A DNA stretch of 64,000 bases from Rhizophagus irregularis. Its lineage: Eukaryota > Glomeromycota > Glomeromycetes > Glomerales > Glomeraceae. Position 1 is the stretch's first letter, and each line of letters opens with the position of its first letter. The notes under the pieces were generated by a model. The model did no database searches, was not told where the DNA came from, and saw only the letters and a list, made by a program, of their open reading frames with translations. Shown here piece by piece: positions 1 through 11,151 of this stretch. Location of the stretch: positions 672,501-736,500 of the forward strand of contig NC_089444.1 of assembly GCF_026210795.1 (NCBI RefSeq), written 5' to 3'. The position numbers were made by a program, and so were the translations under genes.

Positions 1-70
1 TCTCTTTTTTTAAATTTTTTCAACGTAAAATTAACTCCCACAGTAAAAACTAACTACCGCAGTAATAACA

Positions 71-190
71 ATGTCTAATAGCACTGAACTTAAAATGACT
101 GATAATTCAAATGAGTGGATTAATTGGATTGAAGAATCTATTGCGAAAAAACAAATTAAATATTATGACTATAATCATTTTAATAATATA
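71..190 (+). pseudogene. First exon fragment of the kinase-Sel1 gene
   Basis: The first 40 codons, beginning at the ATG at 71 and ending in codons for F-N-N-I. The frame is cut exactly after codon 40 by the fold-back element. It resumes at 4897 with codons for Q-E-V-G-S-G-G-F-G, the kinase glycine loop. The two ends join with no lost, gained or duplicated base that I can see, apart from a one-base ambiguity. Confidence 0.75.
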
Positions 191-1750
191 CTAGTGTACT
201 TTTGGATATAGTGAGTGAGTTTTATACTAATACTACTAATAAATTAATAAAAGATTTTTTTATAACAATAGATTGTGTTTAGTGAGATTTATAAAAAATT
301 TAATGAGATTTCTTTTTAGTAATAGTTTGGTATAAAAAAATTTTCTGGGATTTTTTTTTAATAACAATATGTTGATAGTAGACAATTAACTTGTTAATAA
401 TTGTTTTTTAGTAAGATTTTTTTATAGTTCACAGTAACACTAATATTACTAGTAAGTAATATAAATGAAAGATTTTTATAACAATAGATTACATTTAATA
501 AGGTTAATAAAAAAATTTTCTGAGATTTATTTTAATAACAATAGGTATGATAAATTTTTGGTGATTATTTTTTTTAGTAACAATAGATTGGTAATAGACA
601 ATAAAAAATGTTGTGAAAACATTAAAAACTGAACTGATAATGAATTGGTAAATCAGATCAGTTTTGGTCGCAGTAATAATTGTCTATTACCAATCTATTG
701 CTATTAAAAAAAAAATCACCAAAAATTTTATCATATCTATTGTTATTTAAATAAATCCCAGAAAATTTTATATATTGTACTATACTAATTTGTCATAAAA
801 AAAATTCCAGAAACTGATCTATTATATTAATAAAAAATCTAAAAAATTTTTTATATCTCTCCATTATAATATAGTACTGATCTGTTGTTATCAAAAAAAT
901 TTTTTATATTGATTTATTGACTCTATTGTTAAAAAAAAATTCAGAAAATATATTTATATCAATCTATTATTAAAAAAAAAGTTAAAATTTTTTTATATCT
1001 ATTCATTGTACTATACCAATCTATTGTTATTAAAAAAAGTCTCAGTAAATTTTTTGTATTGATCTATTGTTATTAAAAAAAATCTCCCAAAATTTTTTTA
1101 TATGTCATTAAATATAATCTATTTATAAAAAATCTTTTATTAACTCATTAAACTAACTATTAATACCTATTAGTAGTAGTATTACTGGAAAAAATCTTAC
1201 TAAAAAACAATTATTAATTGAACAAATTAATAATCAGTTGTCTATTACCAATCTATTGTTATTAAAAAAAATCACAAAAAAATTTATTAAATTAGTCCAT
1301 TGTACTATACCTATCTATTGTTATTAAAATAATCCCAGAAAATTTTATATCTAGTAACTATTGTACTATACCAATCTAGTATTGTTATTAAAAAAAAATC
1401 CTTAAAATTTTTTATTTCTATCCATTATACCATACTGATCTATTGTTATTAAAAAAAATCCAGAAAATTTTATACTGATATAATGACTTATTGCTAAAAA
1501 AAAATCCCAGAAAATATATTCATATCAATCTATTATTAAAAAAAAAGAATTCAGAAATATTTTTTTATATCTATACATTGTATTATACCAATCTGTTATT
1601 ATTAAAATAGATCCCAGAAAATTTTATTATATCTATCTATTGTACTATACCATTCTATTATACAGTATCTCAAAAAATTTTTTTATTAACCTTATTAAAT
1701 GTAATTAAAATCTTTTATTATCATTACTTATTAGTAATATTAGTGTTACT

Positions 1751-1975
1751 ATGTTGAAGATAGGGCCGTCTGGCTAAGATAACGCATTACAAATGTTGTC
1801 TACCTACTGAGTCTAACGATCACTCGACAGTGCACACGTGGGGTACTATACGTATGACGAGTGGTTTGTAGTTTAATTATATTAGAGTAGCTTTTAGAAT
1901 CATACTATGTATACATATTCTTTTATTTTTCTACTTTAATAAAACTGCAAATGCGCTGCGATTAAAAAAAAAAAA
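1751..1975 (+). mobile_element. SINE with poly(A) tail inside fold-back copy 1
   Basis: A 225-bp insertion flanked by a perfect 17-bp duplication GTAATATTAGTGTTACT (1734-1750 and 1976-1992) and ending in a run of A. The head is much less AT-rich than its surroundings, and TGGCTAAGATAACGC resembles a pol III A box; the B box is not convincing. The same insertion is present in fold-back copy 2, so it predates that copying event. SINE class is inferred from size, tail and duplication. Confidence 0.7.
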
Positions 1976-2439
1976 GTAATATTAGTGTTACTGTGAACTG
2001 TAAAAAAATTATTAACTTCCGTTAATAAGTTACCAATCTATTGAAATTAAAAAATAAATCAAAGAAAATTTTTATTATATCTATCTATTGTGCTATACCA
2101 ATATATTGTTATTAAGGAAGAATTCCAAAAAAATTTTATTATATCATCTATTATATGATACCAATTTACTGTTATTAAAAAAAAATTCCAAAAAATTTAT
2201 TACATCTATTTATTGTATAGTTAACCTTATTGTACTATTACTACTATGCTGATATATCGTTATTAAAAAAAAATTCTAGAAAATTTTTTATACAAAGCTA
2301 TTCTTATTAAAAAAAATTTCATAAAATTTTTTCATAAATCTCACTAAACACAATCTTGTTATAAAAAAATCTTTTATTAATTTATTAGTAGTATTAGTAT
2401 GCTTTTAAAATAAACTCACCCATTATATCCAAAAGTACA

Positions 2440-3735
2440 CTAATATAATTAAAAAAAAATCATTTTTTTTTTAATTTTTAATAACAAAAACGTCAAGTCT
2501 GACGTTTTTAATTAAAAAAATATTTTTTTTTGATTTTTAATAACAAAAAACGTCAAGTCTGACGTTTTTAATTAAAAAAATATTTTTTTTTGATTTTTAA
2601 TAACTAAAAACGTCAAGTCTGACGTTTTTAATTAAAAAAATCACTTTTTTTTTGATTTTTAATAACAAAAAACATCAAATCTGACGTTTTTAATTAAAAA
2701 AAATATTTTTTTGATTTTTAATAACAAAAAACGTCAAGTTTGACGTTTTTAATTAAAATATATATTTTTTTTTGATTTTTAATAACAAAAAACGTCAAGT
2801 CTGATGTTTTTAATTAAAAAAAATATTTTTTTTTGATTTTTAATAACAAAAAACGTCAAGTCTGACGTTTTTAATTAAAAAAATCACTTTTTTTTGATTT
2901 TTAATAACAAAAAACGTCAAGTTTGACGTTTTTAATTAAAAAAAATATTTTTTTTGATTTTTAATAACAAAAAACGTCAAGTTTGACGTTTTTAATTAAA
3001 AAAAATATTTTTTTTGATTTTTAATAACAAAAAACGTCAAGTCTGACGTTTTTAATTAAAAAAAATATTTTTTTTGATTTTTAATAACAAAAAACGTCAA
3101 GTCTGACGTTTATAATTAAAAAAAATCATTTTTTTTTGATTTTTAATAACAAAAAACGTCAAGTCTGACGTTTTTAATTAAAAAAAAATCATTTTTTTTG
3201 ATTTTAATAACAAAAAACGTCAAGTCTGACATTTTTGATTAATAAAATCATTTTTTTTGATTTTTAATAACAAAAAACGTCAAGTCTGACGTTTTTAATT
3301 AAAAAAAAAATCATTTTTTTTGATTTTAATAACAAAAAACGTCAAGTCTGACATTTTTGATTAATAAAATCATTTTTTTTTGATTTTTAATAACAAAAAA
3401 CGTCAAGTCTGACGTTTTTAATTAAAAAAAATATTTTTTTTTTGATTTTTAATAACAAAAAACGTCAAGTCTGACGTTTTTAATTAAAAAAAATATTTTT
3501 TTTTTGATTTTTAATAATAAAAAACGTCAAGTCTGACGTTTTTAATTAAAAAAAAATCATTTTTTTTGATTTTAATAACAAAAAACGTCAAGTCTGACAT
3601 TTTTGATTAATAAAATCATTTTTTTTTGATTTTTAATAACAAAAAACGTCAAGTCTGACTTTTTTAATTAAAAAATTTAATTTTTTTTTGTTTTTTAATC
3701 AAGTTTTTGACATTTTTAATTAAAAAAAAAAATTT
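2440..3735. repeat. 60-bp tandem hairpin array, copy 1
   Basis: About 20 direct repeats of roughly 60 bp. Each holds the palindrome AACGTCA-AGTC-TGACGTT inside A/T runs (TTAATTAAAAAAATA...TTTTGATTTTTAATAACAAA). The CG-containing stem is unusual for this AT-rich DNA and is preserved in nearly all units. The last unit decays into the unique element end. No open reading frame crosses it. Confidence 0.9.
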
Positions 3736-4133
3736 TTCACATTTTAATAAAAAATGATCAACATACTATTTCATGATCTGTCAAGTTAACATTCTTTTTG
3801 AGCAGCACAGTTAAACTCAGCGCAAAAAGTTTCCATAGTGAATGTTCACTTTCTCTGTACATGTACATGTACATGTTCATGTTCTTGCTCTTGTACTTGT
3901 ACATGTACATGTACAGTACTGTACTAATATTTAAGATTAAACTGAGAGTTTTTTACGAAAAAGGCAATTTTTTTTGTATCCATGGCAACTATGCATGTGG
4001 ATGATTTTCAAAAACGGAATAGAAAATTTTGGTGAAAATCTGACTGAAATGAAATGATCAACCAAAATTTTTGCCTTTTAAAGTAAAAAATCGCCTTAAA
4101 ATCCTACTTGGGTGTTAACAAGAAGTTGGTTCT

Positions 4134-4894
4134 CCTCTTTACCTAGGTTTTTACTCCTTTGGGTTGGTTTTCCTAGGGTTATGAATTTTTCTTATTTTTT
4201 TGGTGAATTTTTCTCGTCTTTCTTTTTTGCCTTCTGCTTTTTGGAGTTTTTCTGGGGGTAGGGGGGTATCCCAAAATTGATCGACATCAGGTGGTTTGTA
4301 GATCTTTTCTTTTGAGAGAGTTGGGTGTAATTTAAGGGGGGTGCAGATCTTGGTGATCAGTTTTTGGTCAGGTGAGGTCAAGGTGGCACATGTTTGGACT
4401 ATCATGAGTTTTTACTGCGATTTAGTTTAGATTGGAGGGATCGTTCGAAATGAGGTGGGTGTCCTTTCGGGGATTGCATGACACTAAAAAGTTCCCCTTT
4501 AGTTTACTCTTAGGTAGTTTGTTAACTCTGGTAATATAGTCACTTGGAGAATTTATTTTTATCGACCAGTGTGGGGGGATTTTTCCAACCAGGGGCTGGC
4601 GGTTCAGTTTGATAATCTGCGGGGTACGGGCTTCAACTTACCAAAACTTAGGTTTACCTAGGCGAGAGTATGGGAGGCAGTGGCGTTATCTGGGTTTTTG
4701 TGTCGTGGGGTCTAATTTTAGTATCTCACATTATACCTTCTTCCTGTTAATTGCCCACCGGTTTGAGTAGATTATTTTCGCGTGTAGTTTAGTTAGTATT
4801 TTTGTCAATTTTGACTTATATGTAATTTTCTACTTATAATCGCGTCCATGTTAGGTTTCTAACTGGAACCCATTAATAAAAATAAAAATAAAAA
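4134..4894 (+). mobile_element. Short LINE-tailed retroelement, 5'-truncated copy
   Basis: Ends in a (TAAAAA)n tail and is flanked by a 17-bp duplication AACAAGAAGTTGGTTCT (4117-4133 and 4895-4911) that is kinase coding sequence for Q-E-V-G-S. Its last 300 bp resemble the 3' UTR of the full LINE at 60712-61016 (GGGCTTCAACTTACC, GTATGGGAGG, AATTGCCC). Upstream sequence matches only the sibling copy at 35727-36777, from which this copy is truncated by about 300 bp. No coding capacity of its own is evident, so it was probably mobilised in trans. Confidence 0.75.
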
Positions 4895-4896
4895 AA

Positions 4897-6651
4897 CAAG
4901 AAGTTGGTTCTGGTGGGTTTGGAAAAGTTTATCGTGCAAATTGAAAAAGTTCTCGTAGTAGTTATTTAGCATTGAAATCTTTTTATAATTTCAATGTCAT
5001 GGCTAAAGAAATTGTTAACGAAGTAACTATTATATATTGTCTTTATGATATGTTGACATAAATTATGTTCCTAATTTATCAATTTATATTTTGGTTTAGC
5101 TTAAACTTCAGCATGAAATTGATTTTCATGAAAATATAATTCGTTTTTATGGCATTACAACAGGTATTATAAATATTTTAATCATTATTTTAATAAAATG
5201 AAAAAATCTAAAATTTTTATTTTTTTCTCAAAAGAAAACCAGAGCAACAATTCAAAAAAATATTTTTTGGTGATGGAATATGCCAATAATGGTACTCTTC
5301 GAAACTATCTAAATGAATGTTTTAAAAATCTTACTTGGAATGACAAATTAAATCTAGCATTTCAGTTAGCTAATGCTATATTATTCTTGCACGATGAAGG
5401 GATTGTTCATCGTGATTTGGTAGGTTATTTACTTTTGATATTTTATTAAAGTATAGTGTTTGTAAAATTATGTATTGTACCTAATATTATCGCTATTATC
5501 ATTTTAATCAATAATAGCACTCCAATAACGTATTAGTTCACAAGGATACCATTAAATTAGCTGATTTTGGATTATCAAAAAGGATTGATGAATCATCCAA
5601 TATTCAATCAAAATTATTTGGAATGATTACTTATGTTGATCCACAAATATTTAATAGAAAAAGAGATAACAACAATAAAGTTCAAATATATTCATTAAAT
5701 AAAAAGAGTGATGTTTACAGTATTGGTGTACTCTTATGGGAAATATCTAGTGGGAGGCCGCCTTTTTGTGATAAACCATATGATCTTGGTTTGGCTATGG
5801 AAATATTACATGGACTTAGAGAGAAACCCATTCCCAATACATCTGAAGATTATATAAAAATATACACTGGTAAATAAAAATAAATTTTAATCATGTTCAT
5901 AATAATTACATTTATTAATTGCAAGTTTATTTTGTATTTAGATTGCTGGAATAATGAACCAGATAATCGTCCAACTATCAACCAAGTTGTTGCAAAATTA
6001 AATGCAATTATTTTAGAAGAAAGTGACCAATTATCAAGTGAACAGCAGAATATTGTTGAAGCTCCTAGAAATATTATTAATAATTCACTGCATGGAGAAA
6101 TGTCTCAATTTATTCAAAATTTTAATAATATGAATACAGAAGGAATGGATACTTCAATATCATCAGAAAATAATTTTGATATTATGGTTAGGGAAATAAT
6201 TCTTCTTCATGAAAAGACAGAAATGGTAAGGAGAAAACATGAAATTGTTAATTATCTTAATAATCATAATATAACTTCACAAGAAATTTATAATTGTTTA
6301 TTGAATAATCAAAATAACTCAAATTCTCTTTTTTTACTTGGAATATTTAATCATTTTGGAATTCAAATTAATATTAATGAACAAAAAGCATTTGAATTAT
6401 ATCAAAATGCAGCAAATTCAGAAAATGTATCTGGAATAATTAGTTTAGGATATTGTTATGAAACAGGAATGGGAACCAATGTTAATGAACAAAAAGCATT
6501 TGAATTATATAAAAAGGCAGCAAATTTAGGAAATGCACGTGGAATATGTAATCTAGGATACTGTTATAACAATGGAGTTGGAACCAATGTTGATAAGCAA
6601 AAAGCATTTGGACTATTTCAAAATGCTGCAAATTTAGGACATTGTAAACAT
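4897..6651 (+). pseudogene. Kinase domain and first Sel1 repeats of the split gene
   Basis: Five introns fit GT-AG: 5023-5099, 5164-5234, 5420-5517, 5870-5941, plus the junction with the upstream fragment. Exon 5235-5419 holds the hinge (LVMEYANNGTL) and HRDL. Exon 5518-5869 holds HSNN, DFG and the SDVYSIGVLLWE segment. Exon 5942-6651 holds CWNNEPDNRPT, a linker, then Sel1 repeats of the form 'GYCYxxGxGTNVxxQKAFxLYxxAAN'. The last repeat stops at 6651, where a DNA transposon begins. Codon 16 of this piece is a TGA (4942-4944), the main coding lesion. Confidence 0.8.
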
Positions 6652-6863
6652 CAGGAAGTCACGGGAAAAATGTTCATTACATGTATATTTTTGCAAATCA
6701 TTTACATCGCAATTTTCATTATTTTAAATGTACATGTAATATTTAACATTAATGAACATCATTAATGAGATTTTTATCATGATGTGCAGCATTTAATAAT
6801 AAATATTCAATGTACATATCTTTGCTATAATATTACTAACAAGTAAATTTCAGTTAACTACAG

Positions 6864-8404
6864 CCCTATAAGAAATATGTATACGGAAAGGAAACGTTTT
6901 GTATACATTTTATGTACGTTTCTATAGATTCCGTATACAAATTCCGTATATTTAATAAGCAATTCATTTTTGAACATTTTTTAAAAAAACTAATGTATAC
7001 GAAATGTATACGGAAAAAATTAATCATACGGAATGTATACGGAATTTTTAAACTTAATATTTTTAGAAAATAATTTTACAAAAATCTCGTATCATAACAC
7101 GAGATCACGTGATTGTTTATTGTTTTGTTTTTTGTTTTTTATATAAACCCTTACTTTGATGAGTTTGATCTTCCGATCTTCCTTTCTGTCTTTCCCTTCC
7201 TTCTCTTTTCTTTTGTTTTATTTTTGTTATTTTTTCTAAATTTTTCTTCTTTTTTCGTCACCCCCCTTTTAAAAAAAAAATTTTTTTTTTCGTACCTCAC
7301 TTTAAAAATTTTTTTTTTCGTCACTCCCTTAAAAAAAAAATTTTTTTTGATTTTATTCTTTTATTCCCACTATTCCCACTCTTCTTTTTTTTAAAAAAAA
7401 TTTTCTTCTTTCTATTTCTATTTCCTCTTTATAAAAAATTTTTTATTTTTCTAACTTTGACGTCCTCCCTTTAAAAAAAAAAAAATTTTTTTTAACTTTC
7501 CTAACTTCGTTACCCTCTTTTTAAAAAAATATTTTTTTTGATTTATTCTTTATTCCCCTTTCTTTTTTATTTATATATATCCCTTTTTTTATTTCATAGG
7601 CCAGCAGATTTTTTTTTGTGAGAAGATTCAGTTTCTTTTTTCTTTTTTGTAGATCAGTTTGGGAGTCCTTTCCTTTTTGTAGGATTGTTTAGGATTTTTT
7701 TCTTTTTTTAGGTCAGTTCAAATTTTCTTTTTTTTTTTTTTGTAAGTTGGGTTCAGATTCTTTTCTTTTTGTAGGTTGTTTCAGTTTGTTGCTTCAGAGT
7801 CTTCTTTTTTTGTAGGTCAGTTTTGGATTTATTTTGTTGTTTTGGTTTCTTTTTCATCAGATGCTTCATAATTCTTTTCATTTATGTAGGTCAGACATTC
7901 TGGAGTTCTCTTTCTTTTTTTGTAGGAATGCTGACCTTTGGTGACTTGGACGATTGCAGATACTATATGAAGGGGGGGGTTTGTTTCCAATTAAGCTAGA
8001 CATTCTTATGTTTCTTTTTTTGTTGTTTGACTCCAAATGAACCTGAACTTATAGATAATTTTGGTTGCAATAGGTGGTTTTAATAAGGAGGGAATTTTCA
8101 TAATGTATTTGTATTTTGTTTATTTTTTATTTTTTATTTAATTTAATAAAGTAAAATTAGATTTATGTAAATATAATTATAGTAAACTGTAATACAAATA
8201 GTAAATTCAGTGACCAAATCGTATAAATTTCGTGAATCAAATCATGTAAATTCCATATGAATTCCGTGCAAATTCCGTATCCAAACCATATTTTTTGTGA
8301 TACGGAATTGTGCATTTTTCCGTATCCTATTATGATACGTTATTTCTAAGGAAAAAAATCGTATAAAAACTTTATAAAAAACGTATCCCAATTTTTTTAT
8401 AGGG
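6864..8404. mobile_element. Nested CCCTATAA-family element (1.54 kb)
   Basis: Inverted ends CCCTATAA...TTATAGGG flanked by CAG on each side (6861-6863 and 8405-8407). Inner ends carry many ATACGGAA and TTCCGTAT motifs in both orientations. The middle (7150-7950) is pyrimidine-rich low-complexity sequence with no credible gene. The termini and 3-bp duplication match the small elements at 21415-21521 and 28400-28496, so the three belong to one family. Confidence 0.65.
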
Positions 8405-8604
8405 CAGTTAGTATTGATCGGTATCACGTGATCAGTTTGCCGATCGATCTTTTTTTTTTTTGATAAAAAAAAGTTTAATAAAAAACTTTAAACTTCTTTC
8501 TTTCCCTTTCTTTCACTTCCCTTCGTCCCCTTATCCTTTCGTCCTTCTCCTATATCCTTCCCTTTCCTTTCGTCCTTCCCTTCCTTTTCGTTCTCCCCTT
8601 TTCT

Positions 8605-9500
8605 CACACCTGTAAGTTTCGTTACTTTTTTTTTAATTTATTTTTTTTTAATTTATTTTTTTTTAATTTATTTTTTTTTTATTTATTTATTTTTTTTAAT
8701 TTTATCTTTTTTTTTCGTTTCTTTTCATTATTTTATTTTTTGTAGGACGTTTACTAGGAGGACGCCGGCTTGAATACTACGAAACCGGACTTTAAGGTAG
8801 TAAGAAACTGGAAAGGGGATATTTTAAATTTAAGAAACGAACTAACGTTTCTTTTTGTTATTTTATTTTTTGTAGGACTAGGAGGACGCCAGCTTGAATA
8901 CTACGAAACTGGACTTTAAGGTAGTGAGAAACGGGATTTTTGTTATTTTTACTAATTTAAGAAATGAACTAACGTTTCTTTTCATTATTTTATTTTGTAG
9001 GACGCGTAGGAAAATGCTGGCTTAAATACGAAACCGGACTTTAAGGTAAGAAACGGGGGAAGGGTGATTTTAAATTTAAGAAATGAACTAACGTTTCTTT
9101 TCGTTGTTTTTTTTTGTAGGACGGAGGACGCCGGCTTGAATACTACGAAACTGGACTTTAAGGTAGTGAGAAACAGGATTTTGTTATTTTTACTAATTTA
9201 AGAAATGAACTAACGTTTCTTTTCATTATTTTATTTTGTAGGACACGTAGGAAAATGCCGGCTTGAATACGAAACTGGACTTTAAGGTAAGAAACGGGGG
9301 AAGGGTGATTTTAAATTTAAGAAACGAACTAACGTTTCTTTTCATTGTTTTTTTTTCGTAGGTCGCGTACTAAGAGGATGCCGGCTTGTTCACGAAACCG
9401 GACTTGTTTAAGGTAAAAAATGGTGAAAGGGAATTTTTAATATTTTGAAGTTAAGAAATGATCTAACGTTTCTTTTTCATTTTTTTTTTGTAGGACGCTG
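8605..9500 (+). repeat. Intron-like tandem array A
   Basis: About six or seven imperfect units of 115-130 bp. Each holds in order an exon-like block (GACGCCGGCTTGAATAC...GGACTTTAAG), a donor (GTAAG or GTAGTGAG), a palindrome with a branch-point-like core (GAAACGAACTAACGTTTC), a T-rich tract, and TTTTGTAG followed by the next exon-like block. It is not part of any reading frame I can support. The arrangement copies spliceosomal intron signals repeatedly inside a transposon. Confidence 0.7.
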
Positions 9501-9699
9501 GCTTTAATTAATATAGGTTAAATAAACAACAAAAGGCTTTTAAAAAAAAATTTCAGGCCCTTTTTATTATTAATTGGCGTAGTATTTTTACACAAGATAG
9601 AGTGATTGCATCGTAAAATATCGATAAGGAAATAATACATTGGATTTTAAGGTAAAAAACTGGGAAAGGGGGATGGAAGGATGGAAGAAGGGGATTTTG

Positions 9700-10660
9700 C
9701 AAAGAGGAACCAAGATTCATAAGAATCTTGGTTTTATTTATCTATTTTTATTATTTTGGAACGGTTACTAATAACTGTTCTTTTTTTTTGTTTAGGTTCG
9801 GGTGGGCTTCCGAGTTCCGAAGAACGGAAACCCAAAGATTCGTAAGTACGAATCTTTTTTTATTTTTTATTTTTTATTTTATGGAACGGTTTACTAACCG
9901 TTCCTTTCTTTTTTTTATAGGTTCGGTGTCTCGGGAGGGCTTCTGAAGAATGGAAAAACCTAAAGATTCATAAGTACGAGTACGAATCTTTTGGGTTTTT
10001 TTTTATATTTTTTAATATTACGAACGGTTACTAACCGTTCTTTTTCTTTATTTTTTATAGGTTCGGTGGTCTTCCGAAGAACGGAAAACAATAAACTGAG
10101 GTATCGTAAGTATTTTACTACGAACCTTAGATTTTTTTTAATATTACGAACGGTTTATTAACCGTTCTTTCTTTTTTTTAGAGGATCGGGTGGATTTCCG
10201 AAGAACAGAAAAAGGAGAAACTAAGGTTCGTAAGTATTATATTACGAACCTTAGATTTATTTTTTTTTAATACTATGAACGGTTCTAACCGTTCTTTATA
10301 TTTTATTTTATAGGTTTCGGGTGGGCCTCCAATCTTTGGATAAAGCGGAACCAAGATTCGTGAGTACGAATCTTGGTTATTTATTATTATTATTTTTTTT
10401 TTAATATTATGGAACGGTTACTAACCGTTCTTTTTCTTTTTTTTAGGTCTCGGGTGGATTTCCGAAGAGTGAAAAAAGAAGAACAAGATTCATAAGTACG
10501 AATCTTAACGGAACGGATTGGTAAGTTTCGAAGTTTCACTTCACTTCGAAACTTTTTTAAAATTTTTTTTTAAATTAATTTTTTATTAATACTCTTTTTA
10601 ACTTTTTATTGTTAGGTTGTACTTCCTGGACAAAGTTTCGAAGAATAACTTCGAAACTTT
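9700..10660 (+). repeat. Intron-like tandem array B
   Basis: About seven units of roughly 110-130 bp. The donor-like GTAAGTA lies in a palindrome whose arms are AAGATTCGTA and TACGAATCTT (for example 9834-9857). The branch-point-like TACTAAC lies in the palindrome GAACGGTTACTAACCGTTC (perfect at 10022-10040 and 10412-10430). A T-rich tract and TAG are followed by TTCGGGTGG and a TTCCG...CGGAA hairpin. Sequence differs from array A but the design is the same. Confidence 0.75.
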
Positions 10661-11005
10661 TTTTGTAGGTCTCCCAGAGTATTTGGTTAATTTAACGAGG
10701 CCTACTGTCTTTTTTTTTGTTTTCTTTTACGGTTATAATAGAATAGATTGTTATAGTGTATTTTAATAAAATAAATTCAGTAATATTTAGTATTGTCATA
10801 TCATTAACATAATTTATATAAATTCGATATGATGTTTATTATCTTTAAAATAATGTACATCGTTAATGGACATTAAAATTAGGTGATGCACATCGAATAT
10901 TGTGACATCGGTAGTACATTGCAGGGTCCGATGTTCAGCGTTTCTTTATGATGTACATCAAGTGACCGATATACATTTGATGAACATTTTTCCCGTGACT
11001 TCCTG

Positions 11006-11151
11006 ATGAAGCTCAATATTTCCTTGCTGTTGCGTATAAAAAAGGATATGGAGTTAAAAAGGACATAAATCAAGCAATTTATTGGTATACAAAATCTGCT
11101 GAACAAGGACATCAAAAAGCTCAAAATCAATTAAATAAATTAATCAATTAA
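11006..11151 (+). pseudogene. Last Sel1 repeat of the split kinase gene
   Basis: Codes for E-A-Q-Y-F-L-A-V-A-Y-K-K-G-Y-G-V followed by NQAIYWYTKSAEQGH and a TAA at 11149-11151. It is the direct continuation of the Sel1 repeat interrupted at 6651: removing the transposon and one copy of the AT duplication restores frame across the junction. This shows that the insertion, not recombination, separated the two parts. Confidence 0.75.

Larger units (their letters stand above)
191..4118. mobile_element. Fold-back/minisatellite element, copy 1
   Basis: A non-coding 3.9 kb element. The left part (191-2440) is a set of imperfect inverted repeats: the starting AGTGTACTTTTGGATATA recurs inverted near 2420-2438, and arms around 380-603 pair with about 680-900. 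A 60-bp hairpin array follows (2440-3735), then a unique end (3740-4118) containing a (TACATG) microsatellite and finishing GGGTGTTAA. A second copy lies at 31732-35711 and a diverged third at 63085 onward. It sits in the kinase reading frame with no visible target-site duplication. The absence of duplication could fit a Helitron-like element, but the termini are not canonical, so the class is left open. Confidence 0.7.
6652..11005. mobile_element. 4.35 kb DNA transposon in the Sel1 region
   Basis: Terminal inverted repeats begin CAGGAAGTCACGGGAAAAAT at 6652 and at 11005 on the other strand. The first 25 bp are identical and similarity continues with mismatches to about 36 bp. Flanking AT dinucleotides (6650-6651 and 11006-11007) may be the target duplication. 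Subterminal sequence is rich in ATGTACAT motifs. No transposase is encoded, so this is a non-autonomous element. It contains a nested element (6864-8404) and two intron-like repeat arrays. Superfamily not assigned. Confidence 0.75.
71..11151 (+). pseudogene. Protein kinase-Sel1 repeat gene, split by transposons
   Basis: Ser/Thr/Tyr kinase-like (TKL) domain followed by Sel1 repeats, a gene type expanded in arbuscular mycorrhizal fungi. Exon pieces read: 71-190, 4897-5022, 5100-5163, 5235-5419, 5518-5869, 5942-6651 and 11006-11151. The pieces rejoin in frame once two insertions (191-4896 and 6652-11007) are removed. The N-terminus has the NEWINWIEESI motif. Kinase motifs are G-S-G-G-F-G, A-L-K, HRDL and DFG (as ADFGLS), with YVDP replacing APE. 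An in-frame TGA at 4942-4944 replaces the Trp usually found in RANW. With that nonsense codon and about 9 kb of insertions the gene is probably inactive, although 4897-11151 otherwise keeps its frame and splice sites. The assignment rests on motifs; the substrate is unknown. Confidence 0.8.

Noticed and set aside
1751-1850. Functional tRNA gene at the SINE head
   Set aside because: An A-box-like word is present, but no cloverleaf or clear B box can be drawn.
2440-3735. CRISPR-like array (regular 60-bp hairpin repeats)
   Set aside because: There are no variable spacers: the entire 60-bp unit repeats. It is a minisatellite within a mobile element in a eukaryotic setting.
3798-4004. 68-residue frame repeated at 35391-35597
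   Set aside because: Runs across the TACATG microsatellite of the fold-back element and has no protein character.
191-4118. Helitron assignment for the fold-back element
   Set aside because: Lack of target duplication and a CTAG at one end (minus strand) fit, but the other end does not start TC, no terminal hairpin sits next to CTAG, and no Rep/helicase is present. Left unclassified.
4151-4405. Minus-strand 84-residue frame, also at 36037-36291
   Set aside because: Conserved only because both copies of the short retroelement are nearly identical; no start context, family or splice pattern supports it.
7113-7394. 93-residue Phe/Leu-rich frame
   Set aside because: Low-complexity pyrimidine sequence inside a non-autonomous transposon.
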